NCBI GenBank assembly: GCA_014237405.1 | Contig: JABZFO010000079.1 | Location: forward strand, 1 to 32,637 | DNA: 32,637 nucleotides | Reading direction: 5' to 3' | Origin: Desulfosarcina sp. | GTDB lineage: Bacteria; Desulfobacterota; Desulfobacteria; Desulfobacterales; Desulfosarcinaceae | In this document: in pieces, positions 20,364-27,938 of the stretch | Position numbering within the stretch: the stretch's first letter is position 1 | Layout of the letters: the number at the start of each line of letters is the position of its first letter | Position numbers and translations under genes: made by a program | Notes under the pieces: model-generated | Database searches by the model: none | Told to the model about the DNA's origin: nothing | The model's input: only the letters and a program-made list of their open reading frames with translations

Positions 20364-20900
20364 TCAGGTCACCGCCCGGATGAACACCGTTTCCATTTGT
20401 CGGCGCCGGCTTTTGATCTGCTGGAGTGTGGTCAGCAGCCGTTGTTTCTCTGCCGGCTGGTCGCCCAGGATGCGGGTTTGTGCCGGACACAGGTACCAGG
20501 TGCAGACAAAGGGCCGCTGGATCCGATCCAACCGACAGCCGCCGGGTCCTCCATAGCGACAGCGGGCTCCCTGCCGGCACAGCAGCTGTTGGTCGGGCAC
20601 CGGGATTCCGGCCAGATGGAGGAAGAGCAGGTCTCTGAAATCGGCCCACACCCATGCCCGGTAGCAGCAGATGTCCGCACAGTCGGGACAGGCCTCCCGG
20701 CACAAGCGGTCCATATGGGGAAAAATCGATTCAAGAAGGTGCTGTATCTGTTTGGTCAGCTGGCGAGATTCAGTCATCACCGACTGGTTTCGCCGTATGG
20801 TGACCGCCAGGCAGGTATTGGCTTCTTGCCACAGTGCGAGGGTGTTCCAGGGAACTGATGAAATGTGGTTTTGCATGGCCGTGTCATAGCCCTTTTGCAT
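20364..20900 (-). CDS. cysteine-rich protein of unknown function
   Basis: An open frame of 178 residues from the ATG at 20900; the frame stays open to a GTG at 21014, so the start is uncertain. The N-terminal part is helical (VPWNTLALWQEANTCLAVTI, LTKQIQHLLESIFPHMDRL). The central part is cysteine-rich: CREACPDCADICCYRA, LCRQGARCRY, GGCRL, CTWYLCPAQ. This pattern resembles metal- or Fe-S-binding proteins such as the YkgJ-type zinc/iron-chelating family, but I cannot assign it. The tail is basic and helical. It lies tail to tail with the radical SAM gene (109 bp apart) and head to head with ychF. The cysteine conservation makes it unlikely to be a chance frame. Confidence 0.6.
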   Translation of the reverse strand: MQKGYDTAMQNHISSVPWNTLALWQEANTCLAVTIRRNQSVMTESRQLTKQIQHLLESIFPHMDRLCREACPDCADICCYRAWVWADFRDLLFLHLAGIPVPDQQLLCRQGARCRYGGPGGCRLDRIQRPFVCTWYLCPAQTRILGDQPAEKQRLLTTLQQIKSRRRQMETVFIRAVT

Positions 20901-21031
20901 CAGCTTTTCAAATTCCCAGGCCGTTTTCGTTTGTCTTGACGAATGCACATGGATATGCGAAGGCCAGACCGAAACATTGACGGAGTTGTAAAACGTCCAA
21001 TATCTATCGCGCACGTTTCAGGAGCTAAACC

Positions 21032-22066
21032 ATGAGACTCGGCATTATCGGTCTTCCCCAGTCGGGAAAAACCACTGTTTTTGAAGCGTTGACCCGCAGC
21101 GTCGCCGCCGACGGCCACCGCCAGGAGAGCCGCATCGGCACGATCACCGTCCCGGACAAACGGGTGGAGACCCTCAGCGGCATATACAACCCCCGCAAAA
21201 CCATCTTCGCTCAGGTGGAGTATTTCCTGCCCGGCAAGGGGGATCACGGCGGAGCCGCCAAGAAGGACCAGAGCATCTGGACCCAGGTGCGGGACAGCGA
21301 CGCCCTGATCCATGCTGTGCGCAATTTCAGCGGCTACGGCTTCGATGCGCCCACGGCTAAAGCAGACGTGGCGGCTATCGACCAGGAACTGATCATATCC
21401 GACCTGGTCGTGGTGGAAAAACGCCTGGAACGCCTGGCCCTGGACGAGCGCAGGGGCAAAAAACCCAATCCCGAGGAGATCGTCCTGCTCAACCGCTGCA
21501 AGGAACATCTGGAAAACGAAACGCCCCTTCGCCGGTTTTGCGACATCGCCACGGCCAAACTGCTGCGCGGTTTTGCCTTTCTCTCCGCCAAGCCCATGCT
21601 GATTCTCTTCAACAACGAGGACGACGACGACGCCCTGCCCGACCCCGCCTCCCTGCCCGAAGGGGAGGCGTGCATGGTGATCCGGGCCAAACTGGAGCAG
21701 GAACTGGCCCAGATGTCCGACGACGAGGCCCAGGAATTTCTGACTGAGTTCAACATCACCGCATCGGCCACGGACCGAGTCGTTCAGCGCTCCTACGACC
21801 TGATGGGCCTGATCTCTTTTTTCACCGTGGGCGAAGACGAAGTGCGGGCCTGGACCATCGGCCGGGATACCGATGCCGTGGAGGCGGCCGAGGTGATCCA
21901 CTCAGACATCAAAAAGGGGTTCATCCGGGCCGAGGTACTCGCCTATGACGACCTCATGGATGCCGGTACCTATGCCGAGGCCCGCAAAAAAGGCACGGTC
22001 CGGCTGGAGGGCAAGACCTATAAGGTTTGCGACGGCGATATCATCAACTTTCGTTTCAACGTTTAA
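21032..22066 (+). CDS. ychF: YchF/Obg-like P-loop NTPase with TGS domain (divergent)
   Basis: A 344-residue relative of YchF/OLA1, a ribosome-associated NTPase. The P-loop reads GLPQSGKTT (residues 7-15), where classical YchF has GLPNVGKST. The base-recognition motif, NVDE in E. coli YchF, is here NNED in LILFNNEDDDD. The last ~85 residues are a typical TGS/DUF933 domain (ISFFTVGEDEVRAWTI, IHSDIKKGFIRAEV, DGDIINFRFNV). The N-terminal G-domain is shorter and more divergent than the housekeeping type (~363 residues), so this may be a second, specialised copy. AGGAG precedes the ATG at good spacing, and a strong terminator follows. It is monocistronic. Confidence 0.85.
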   Translation: MRLGIIGLPQSGKTTVFEALTRSVAADGHRQESRIGTITVPDKRVETLSGIYNPRKTIFAQVEYFLPGKGDHGGAAKKDQSIWTQVRDSDALIHAVRNFSGYGFDAPTAKADVAAIDQELIISDLVVVEKRLERLALDERRGKKPNPEEIVLLNRCKEHLENETPLRRFCDIATAKLLRGFAFLSAKPMLILFNNEDDDDALPDPASLPEGEACMVIRAKLEQELAQMSDDEAQEFLTEFNITASATDRVVQRSYDLMGLISFFTVGEDEVRAWTIGRDTDAVEAAEVIHSDIKKGFIRAEVLAYDDLMDAGTYAEARKKGTVRLEGKTYKVCDGDIINFRFNV

Positions 22067-22075
22067 GGGCCGCGG

Positions 22076-22113
22076 TGCAAGCATATTTTTTGAGGATATG
22101 CTTGCATTTTTTT
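22076..22113 (+). terminator. rho-independent terminator after ychF
   Basis: TGCAAGCATAT (22076-22086) and ATATGCTTGCA (22096-22106) form a perfect 11-bp stem with a 9-nt loop, followed by seven T. It starts 9 bp after the ychF stop codon. Confidence 0.92.
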
Positions 22114-22202
22114 ACGACTTCGTATTCATTAGAGGGACTTTTACTTTGGCCATATCACCACAAAGTTCATTATAACCGATTACTGCAATGAATGGAGAAA
22201 TC

Positions 22203-23561
22203 ATGAAAAAAGGTGAAAAGCTGGTAATTGTAGGTTGCAGCGGCGCCGGGGGACCGGCGGCCATGATGGCAAAAAAGCTGATGCCGGACGTGGATGTAAC
22301 GGTGATTCGAAAAGAGGCTTGCTTTATTGTCCGATGAGCGCTGCCCCATGTCGTGGCCGGTCTGGCCACCCCGAAATCCATTGTGGTCCCTGACAAGATG
22401 CTCGAAGATACCGGCCTTCATGTCATCGTTGATGAAGTCACCAAGGTGGATGCCGCTAAAAAGCGCGTTCAGCTGTCAGATGGCCGCGAGCTTGGCTATG
22501 ACAAGCTGTTTCTCGGTATGGGGGCCAGCTCATTTACCCCGCCCATCGAAGGCATCGAACTGAACGGAGTCCTCTTTTTGCGCGGTCTCTCCGATGCTGA
22601 AAAAATAAGAGCTTACATGGCTAAGAAAAACCCCAGGAACCTGCTGTTTGTGGGTGCGGGATTCATCAGCCTGGAAATCGCTTCGCTGCTCGCATCGGAT
22701 GGGCATGGTTCGAAAAACATTACCATCGTGGAAATGATGGACCGTCCCCTCCCCCTGATGCTGGACGAGGATATGGCGGCACCCGTGGCGGATTACCTGG
22801 AGCAAAAAGGGCTCACCCTCCTGACCGGCGAGACGGTCAAGAAAATCCTCGGCAGCAATGGCGAGGTCACCGGCGTGGAACTCGCTTCGGGAAAGACCAT
22901 TGATGCGGATATGATCTTCATTAACGTGGGCGTGCGACCGAACACCGAGATGGCCGAGGCCATCGGCCTGGAGATGGGAACCTTCGGCATCAAGGTCAAT
23001 CCGTATCAGGAAACTTCCGACCCGGATATTCTTGCCGGCGGAGACTGTGTGGAAAAAATCAATTTTATTACCGGCAAGCCCGAAGGCGCACGGCTTCGGG
23101 GGCCGGCGGTCATGCAGGGCCGTCTGGCCGCCAAGCGGCTGGCCGGCTATGATATCCAGTTCCCAGGCGTGCTCAATGCCGGTGGATGCCAGATGTTCGA
23201 CCTGGTGGTCACGGCCACCGGCCTTACCGAAGCGGATGCGAAACGCCACGGATTCGAAACCGTCTGCGCGGTGGTCGACTCCCGGAGCAAACATGCCATG
23301 ATTCCGGACATGCAGCCCTGGAAGATCAAGCTGGTGTTTGACAAAAAGACCCAGCAGCTCATCGGCGGCCAGATCGTGAGCCACACCATTGGGCCGTCCA
23401 GGGAGATCGATGCAGTCAGCGCCTTCATTCTCGGGAGAACAACCATCGGCGACCTGACTACTTTCACCTCTGCCTGCAACCCGGACATCTCATCGGAACC
23501 CAGTGCGGAACCCATCACCATTGCGGCCGAACAGGCACTGCAAAAATTAAAGAGAGCCTAA
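22203..23561 (+). CDS. CoA-disulfide reductase/NADH oxidase-like flavoprotein, probable selenoprotein (Sec at TGA 22335-22337)
   Basis: Read through one TGA, this is a 452-residue pyridine-nucleotide-disulfide oxidoreductase. ATG 22203 is preceded by GGAG. The N-terminus is an FAD-binding fold (KLVIVGCSGAGGPAAMMAKKL), which the downstream part alone lacks. Codon 45 is TGA in the context FIVR-U-ALPHVVAG; family members have their single redox-active Cys at residues 42-45 in the same NCGLPY-like setting. The frame does not shift across the TGA. After it come the middle region, an NAD(P) motif (LLFVGAGFISLEIASLL, ~155), the second FAD motif (DILAGGDCVE, ~275) and a complete dimerisation domain ending NPDISSEPSAEPI. 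Conventional calling would start at GTG 22353 and lose 50 residues. It should reduce a low-molecular-weight disulfide, persulfide, polysulfide or O2 with NAD(P)H; the substrate is not determinable. The alternative is a nonsense-mutated pseudogene, but the rest is intact. Confidence 0.82.
22338..22369 (+). promoter_or_regulatory. candidate bacterial SECIS element directly after the Sec codon
   Basis: GTGGCC (22353-22358) and GGCCAC (22364-22369) form a perfect 6-bp stem with the 5-nt loop GGTCT. The loop begins 21 nt after the TGA, and its first two bases are G. Bacterial SECIS elements lie within the coding sequence just downstream of UGA, with a short apical loop carrying a G at the first or second position. 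The fit is good; function is inferred from position and shape. Confidence 0.7.
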
Positions 23562-23564
23562 AAG

Positions 23565-23606
23565 CAACGGGGCACCTGACGAACCGTTAATGCAGGTGCC
23601 CCGTTG
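23565..23606 (+). terminator. strong hairpin after the flavoprotein gene
   Basis: CAACGGGGCACCT (23565-23577) and AGGTGCCCCGTTG (23594-23606) form a perfect 13-bp GC-rich stem with a 16-nt loop, four bases after the stop codon. No clear T-run follows, so it may act as a weak or rho-assisted terminator, as a 3'-end stabiliser, or for both convergent directions. Confidence 0.6.
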
Positions 23607-23642
23607 TGCAAAAGCGTTCTAATTTCTACGGATAGGTCTTCT

Positions 23643-23800
23643 TTAAAACCAGGAGGGATGGCTCCGGATATCTTCTTCCAGGTTTTTCTTGTCCTCCTGG
23701 AGCTGCAGAACCATGGCGGCGTTCTGGATGTGCCAGGCCTCGTACCGTGATCTCCGTGGCTGGCCACCAGCTTCAGCGAACCGGTGCCTTCGTCCATCAT
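23643..23800 (-). pseudogene. remnant of a small gene, frameshifted
   Basis: On the minus strand ATG 23800, with GGGAGAG upstream, begins MMDEGTGSLKLVASHGDHG. The frame then degenerates, while a neighbouring frame continues with protein-like sequence (YEAWHIQNAAMVLQLQEDKK, then NLEEDIRSHPSWF) and stops at 23643. The 158-nt length is not a multiple of three. The joined product (~52 residues, helical tail) is not recognised. It fills most of the 330-bp gap between the flavoprotein and korA. Confidence 0.4.
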
Positions 23801-23901
23801 GCGGCGGGCTCTCCCAATCCGATTGACATTCCTTTTTTTAAAGTAAAAATCGTTGACATCCAAATGCGGGTTCGCTATTGGTGAATTCATTTGATCCTAA
23901 A

Positions 23902-23911
23902 TTTGATCAAA
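23902..23911. promoter_or_regulatory. TTTGATCAAA palindrome in the korA promoter region
   Basis: A perfect 10-bp palindrome, with a second TTTGATC copy 12 bp upstream (23890-23896). GATAAT (23917-23922) just after it could be a -10 box, so a bound regulator would overlap the promoter. It lies 31 bp before the korA start codon. The regulator is unknown. Confidence 0.35.
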
Positions 23912-23941
23912 TATGTGATAATATTATTACGGAGGATTGAA

Positions 23942-25054
23942 ATGGCACTGAGTTTCATTGAGGGCAACGAGGCGGTTGCGTTGGGCGCCATGGCCGCCGG
24001 ATGCCGGTTTTTTGCCGGCTATCCCATCACGCCGGCAACCACCATTTACAACGCCATGCTCACGTACCTGCCCCCGGAAGGCGGCGTTTGCCTGCAGGGC
24101 GAGGACGAGATCGCGTCCATCGGCTACTGCCTGGGGGCGTCCATGGCGGGCAACAAGGTGCTCACCGCCACATCGGGACCGGGAATCAGCCTTTACAGCG
24201 AACAGATCTCCTTTGCCATCGGCAGCGAGATCCCCCTGGTCATCGTCAACGTCCAACGGCTGGGGCCCTCCACCGGATCGGCCACCAAAGGGGCGGACGG
24301 CGACATCCAGTTCATGCGCTGGGGCTCCAGCTCCGGCCTGCCGGTGATCGTGCTGGCGCCGGTGGACGTGGCTGACTGTTATCGGCTCACCGCCCACGCC
24401 TTCAACCTGGCCGAGCAGTATCGTTGCCCGGTATTCCTGGCCTCCAACAAAGAGATCGCCATGACCCGCGAAAGCATCGATCTGGACGCCATCCAACTGC
24501 CGGATATCACCACCCGAAAAGCGGCAGACCGGAATAAGCCTTTTCTTCCCTTTGCCACGGGCAGCGAAGACACCGCCCCGAATTTTCTGCCTATCGGTGA
24601 TCGAACCCTGGTGCGACAAACCTCCTCCACCCATGGCGTCAACGGCTACATTACCGTGGATCCCGACGAAATCAACGCCTTTCAAAATCGGCTGGAGAAG
24701 AAGCTGAAAGCCCATGTGGATGAATTCACCTTTTTCGACCGGGACCTGGACCCACAGGCCAGGACACTGGTGGTGGCTTACGGCGTCACCGCCCGGGCGG
24801 CCCGGGTGGCGGTGGCCACGTCCAGAGCGGATGGCAAGCCGGCTTCCCTGCTGACGCTCAAGACCTTGTGGCCGGTGCCGGAACGGCTGATCATCGAAAC
24901 GGCTGCCCCTTACGACCGGGTCGTGGTGGTGGAGATGAACATGGGGCAGTACGTGCGGGAAATCCAGCGGCTGCTGCCCGGCAAGCAGATTGACTTTTTC
25001 GGCCAGATGAACGGCAATCTGATCAAACCGGAACAGATCAGGGAGGTGATATAA
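23942..25054 (+). CDS. korA: 2-oxoacid:ferredoxin oxidoreductase, alpha subunit
   Basis: A 370-residue subunit of a thiamine-diphosphate enzyme that oxidatively decarboxylates a 2-oxoacid to acyl-CoA with ferredoxin reduction. The N-terminal pyrimidine-binding domain shows FFAGYPITPATTIYNAM, ATSGPGISLYSEQISFA and the VQRLGPSTG stretch conserved in KorA/VorA. The C-terminal ~110 residues are the transketolase-C-like domain (TLVVAYGVTARAAR, WPVPE, VVVEMNMGQ). The start is the ATG at 23942 after GGAGG; an upstream in-frame start would add 17 hydrophobic residues from the promoter region. Its stop codon abuts the korB start (TAAATG). No ferredoxin-like delta subunit is nearby. The substrate could be 2-oxoglutarate, a branched-chain or an aromatic oxoacid. 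Confidence 0.9.
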   Translation: MALSFIEGNEAVALGAMAAGCRFFAGYPITPATTIYNAMLTYLPPEGGVCLQGEDEIASIGYCLGASMAGNKVLTATSGPGISLYSEQISFAIGSEIPLVIVNVQRLGPSTGSATKGADGDIQFMRWGSSSGLPVIVLAPVDVADCYRLTAHAFNLAEQYRCPVFLASNKEIAMTRESIDLDAIQLPDITTRKAADRNKPFLPFATGSEDTAPNFLPIGDRTLVRQTSSTHGVNGYITVDPDEINAFQNRLEKKLKAHVDEFTFFDRDLDPQARTLVVAYGVTARAARVAVATSRADGKPASLLTLKTLWPVPERLIIETAAPYDRVVVVEMNMGQYVREIQRLLPGKQIDFFGQMNGNLIKPEQIREVI

Positions 25055-26347
25055 ATGAGCAGTCTGATCAACACCAGTCGCCCCCCGGTTTTCTGCCCGG
25101 GATGCAGCCATGAACGGATTACCCACACCCTGGACAAGGCATTTGAGAAGATGGGCCTGGACGGCAACCAGGTGGTCATCGTCAGCGACATCGGGTGCTC
25201 GGGCCTCTTCGACACCTTTTTTAATACCCACGCCTTTCACGGCCTGCACGGCCGGGCCCTGACCTACGCCACGGGTTTGAAAATGGCCCGCCCGGACCTG
25301 AAGGTGATCGTCACCATGGGCGACGGAGGGTTGGGGATCGGCGGTGCCCACGTGCTCTCCACCTGCCGCCGCAACATCGATCTCACCCTGCTGATCCTCA
25401 ACAACTTCAACTACGGCATGACCGGCGGGCAGTGCTCCTCCACCACCCCCCAGGCCGCCGTGGTGGGGTCCGGGTTTCTCAACCAGCTGGAAAAGCCGGT
25501 GGACATTTGCCAGATCACCGCAGCGGCCGGGGCCGCCTTCGTGACCCGAACGTCCTCCTATGCCCCGGACCTGGTGGATGAGATGGTCGCTGCCATCAGC
25601 TACGATGGGTTTTCCGTCATCGACATGTGGGGCATGTGTCCCGGTCGCTATACCAAGCGCAATAAAATTACCCCCAAGAGTATTGAGGTCGATCTGGCCA
25701 ACCTGCCCCGGTTCAAGGGACCGGTGGCTGAAAACCAGCGCAAAGAGTACGGCAGCGGCTATCGGGAAGTGGCCGCCCAGCTGCCCACACCGGCCCGGCC
25801 GGATAAAATTGAGGCGCGGTTTCAGCCGCCGGCCACCGGCCGTCAGGAGGTGCTGATATTAGGCAGTGCCGGCCAGCGCATCGTCACCGCTGGTGAGATC
25901 TTCTGTCTGGCGGGCATGACCGGCGGCTGGCACGCCACTTTGAAAAACGACTACCCCATCACCGTGCTGCGGGGCCACTCGGTAAGTGAGATGGTGCTTT
26001 CCCCGCAGCCGGTGGACTATACCGGTATCGACCGGCCCAAGGTGGTGGTGGCCCTGGCCGACGAGGGGGTGGGCCGTCGTAAAAAAATGCTGGCCCGGCT
26101 GGGCAGCGACACACTGATCATCAAGGCCGCCGGCGTCACCCTTCCCGACACCGGCGCCACGGTGCAGGAGGTGGTTTTCAAGGCCCAGAAAATCAAATCC
26201 CAGGACTGGGCACTGGCCAGCCTGGCCCTGCTGGCCCAAAAGAACCGTGTGATTTCCATGGAAATGCTCAAGGCGGCTCTGACCGTCCGGTTTAAAAAGG
26301 CCATACTGGAGACGGCCGTGGAACTGGTTGAGCGTGTCAGCGAGTAG
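25055..26347 (+). CDS. korB: 2-oxoacid:ferredoxin oxidoreductase, fused beta-gamma subunit
   Basis: A 430-residue fusion. Residues 1-~250 are the beta subunit: the Fe-S ligand motif CPGCSH (Cys14, Cys17), Cys48 in SDIGCSG, a further Cys at ~196 (GMCPGRYTKRN), and the ThDP/Mg motif GDGGLGIGG with LLILNNFNYGMTGGQ. Residues ~265-430 match the separate gamma subunit (EVLILGSAGQRIVTAGEIFC, GHSVSEMVLSP, VVALADEG). Beta and gamma are usually separate genes in korABC sets. Translation is coupled to korA: the ATG follows the korA TAA directly, with GGGAGG upstream. The enzyme should work in the cytoplasm with ferredoxin. Placement before an acyl-CoA dehydrogenase suggests amino-acid or dicarboxylate catabolism. 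Confidence 0.9.
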   Translation: MSSLINTSRPPVFCPGCSHERITHTLDKAFEKMGLDGNQVVIVSDIGCSGLFDTFFNTHAFHGLHGRALTYATGLKMARPDLKVIVTMGDGGLGIGGAHVLSTCRRNIDLTLLILNNFNYGMTGGQCSSTTPQAAVVGSGFLNQLEKPVDICQITAAAGAAFVTRTSSYAPDLVDEMVAAISYDGFSVIDMWGMCPGRYTKRNKITPKSIEVDLANLPRFKGPVAENQRKEYGSGYREVAAQLPTPARPDKIEARFQPPATGRQEVLILGSAGQRIVTAGEIFCLAGMTGGWHATLKNDYPITVLRGHSVSEMVLSPQPVDYTGIDRPKVVVALADEGVGRRKKMLARLGSDTLIIKAAGVTLPDTGATVQEVVFKAQKIKSQDWALASLALLAQKNRVISMEMLKAALTVRFKKAILETAVELVERVSE

Positions 26348-26384
26348 AAGCTATCTCAAAAATCCTAATTTTGAGACCAGCTTC
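26347..26384 (+). repeat. hairpin overlapping the korB stop codon
   Basis: GAAGCTATCTCAAAA (from 26347) pairs with TTTTGAGACCAGCTTC (to 26384), with a one-base bulge, a mismatch and a short loop. It begins at the last base of the stop codon. No T-run follows, so it may adjust downstream expression or protect the 3' end rather than terminate. Confidence 0.5.
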
Positions 26385-26429
26385 CAATGTAAAGCATATT
26401 ATTAAAAATAGAGGATTAAAGGAGGACCT

Positions 26430-27599
26430 ATGGACTTTCAGCTGACCAAGGAACTGGAGATGCTGCGCAAAGCGGTGCGCGAGTTTGCCACTAAGAAGAT
26501 CGCCCCCAACGCGGACCAGTGGGACAAGGATCACTACTTTCCCTACGAGGAGGCCATCAAACCCATGGGTGAGCTGGGCTTTTTTGGCACGGTGATCCCG
26601 GAAGCATACGAGGGCGAGGACATGGGCTGGCTGGCGGCCATGATCGTCACCGAGGAGATCGCCCGGGTCGCCAGCTCGCTGCGGGTGCAGGTGAACATGC
26701 AGGTGCTCGGCTGTGCCTTTACCATCTTCACCTACGGCACAGAAACGCTGAAAAAGAAGTACATTCCGGGTCTGTGCATGGCCGATCTCATCGGCGGATT
26801 CGCCATCACCGAACCGGATGCCGGCTCCGACGTTATGGCCATGACGTCCGTTGCCGAGGACAAGGGGGATCACTGGGTCATCAACGGCTCCAAGACCTGG
26901 ATCTCCAATGCGGACGTGGCCGACGTGCTGATTTACTACGCCTACACCGATCCGGATGCCGGCTCCAAGGGGCTTTCGGCCTTTGTGATCGAGCCCAAGA
27001 ACTTCAACGGCATCAAGACCACCCGGCTGGACAAGATGGGTTCCTTTTCGTCGCCCACTGGTGAAGTGTTTCTGGACAACGCCAAGGTTCCCAAGGAGAA
27101 CATTCTGGGCAAGCCCGGCGACGGGGCCAGGATCGTCTTCGGGTCCTTGAACCAGACGCGGCTTTCTGCGGCTGCCGGTGCCGTTGGCGTGGCCCAGGCC
27201 TGTCTGGACGTGGTCGTCAAGTACTGCAACGAGCGCAAGCAGTTCGGCAAGCCCATCGGCCGGTACCAGATGAACCAGGACATGATCGCCCAGATGGCCA
27301 CGGAGATCGAGGCGTCTCGGCTGCTGGTGTACAAGGCGGCCTGGGCCAAGGACCAGGGTCGGTTGAACAACGGTCTGGACGTGGCCATGGCCAAGTACTT
27401 TGCCGGGGAGACGGTGAGCAAGGCGTCCAACTATGCCATGCGCCAATATCTGCAAGTGGATCATCGCCTTGGACCAATTGGGGTATCGCAAGGCCAACCG
27501 ATAAGTGTCCATCCAGAAACGGCATCTTGCGGTCCAGATCTGTGTTCTCGGGTTATTGAAATCCTCGACGTAGCGCTGCTACGCCTGTGGTTCCAATAA
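26430..27599 (+). pseudogene. acyl-CoA dehydrogenase (glutaryl-CoA dehydrogenase-like), C-terminus replaced
   Basis: Residues 1-~337 are a clear FAD-dependent acyl-CoA dehydrogenase: an N-terminal helical domain, AMIVTEEIARVASSLRVQ, the FAD/substrate loop GGFAITEPDAGSDVMAM, WVINGSKTWISNADVADV, and the C-domain helices (YCNERKQFGKPIGRYQMNQ, AMAKYFAGETVSKASNYAMR). The overall look is closest to the glutaryl-CoA dehydrogenases of sulfate reducers. After AMR (~27440) the family sequence stops: the expected GxYGYS...YRD segment and the catalytic-base region (Glu near residue 370 in relatives) are missing, and ~52 unrelated residues run through a palindromic repeat to a stop at 27599. The product should be inactive. 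A strong AAAGGAGG precedes ATG 26430, so the gene was expressed before the damage. Functional glutaryl-CoA oxidation would need another copy. Confidence 0.8.
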
Positions 27600-27647
27600 C
27601 CCTGCGGCCTTGATCTGAAACGCAATCTACCATTTCTGAACGAACAC
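27505..27647. repeat. ~143-bp imperfect palindromic element
   Basis: The two halves are inverted copies. The left half starts GTGTCCATCCAGAAACGG; the right half, read on the other strand, starts GTGTTCGTTCAGAAATGG. Both then contain TTGCG, CAGATC, GGGTTATTG and CGTAGC at matching positions. The centre is a perfect CGTAGC-GCT-GCTACG. Arms of ~70 bp agree at roughly 70% of positions by eye. It looks like a MITE/BIME-type mobile palindrome or a long cruciform, and it carries the aberrant 3' end of the acyl-CoA dehydrogenase frame. Confidence 0.65.
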
Positions 27648-27741
27648 TGAATACCCAATATGGTGTAGTTCCCGGATTGCGGCCCGGGTTATCCTGATTA
27701 AAGCATATTTGGGAATTGTGGATTCCGGAATTGGGAGATAG

Positions 27742-27766
27742 GTGGAGCGGCTTCCAGCCGCGATCG
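27742..27766. repeat. REP-like hairpin (GCGGCT-TCC-AGCCGC)
   Basis: GCGGCT (27747-27752) and AGCCGC (27756-27761) form a tight stem with a TCC loop, flanked by GTGGA and GATCGG. The form GGAGCGGCTTCCAGCCGCGAT is like the REP sequences scattered between genes in many proteobacteria. It sits in the gene-free stretch 27648-27938, where I see no coding sequence. Confidence 0.5.
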
Positions 27767-27938
27767 GTTTTCGGGCATTCGTCTCCGCTGGGGCTTTGCC
27801 GATTCAGGTGATCTGGATCCCAACCTCCCATTTCGGCCCACAGCGAAACAGGCCAAGGAAGCCATTTTGAGATCGCGCTGCCGCGAAAATCAACCGGAGA
27901 TATGGAATGATGAGGTGGGAAGCATCGTGTGCGGTGGG

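Noticed and set aside
22353-23561. Flavoprotein beginning at GTG 22353
   Set aside because: It lacks the FAD-binding N-terminus, which is present in the same frame upstream of the TGA with its own ribosome binding site.
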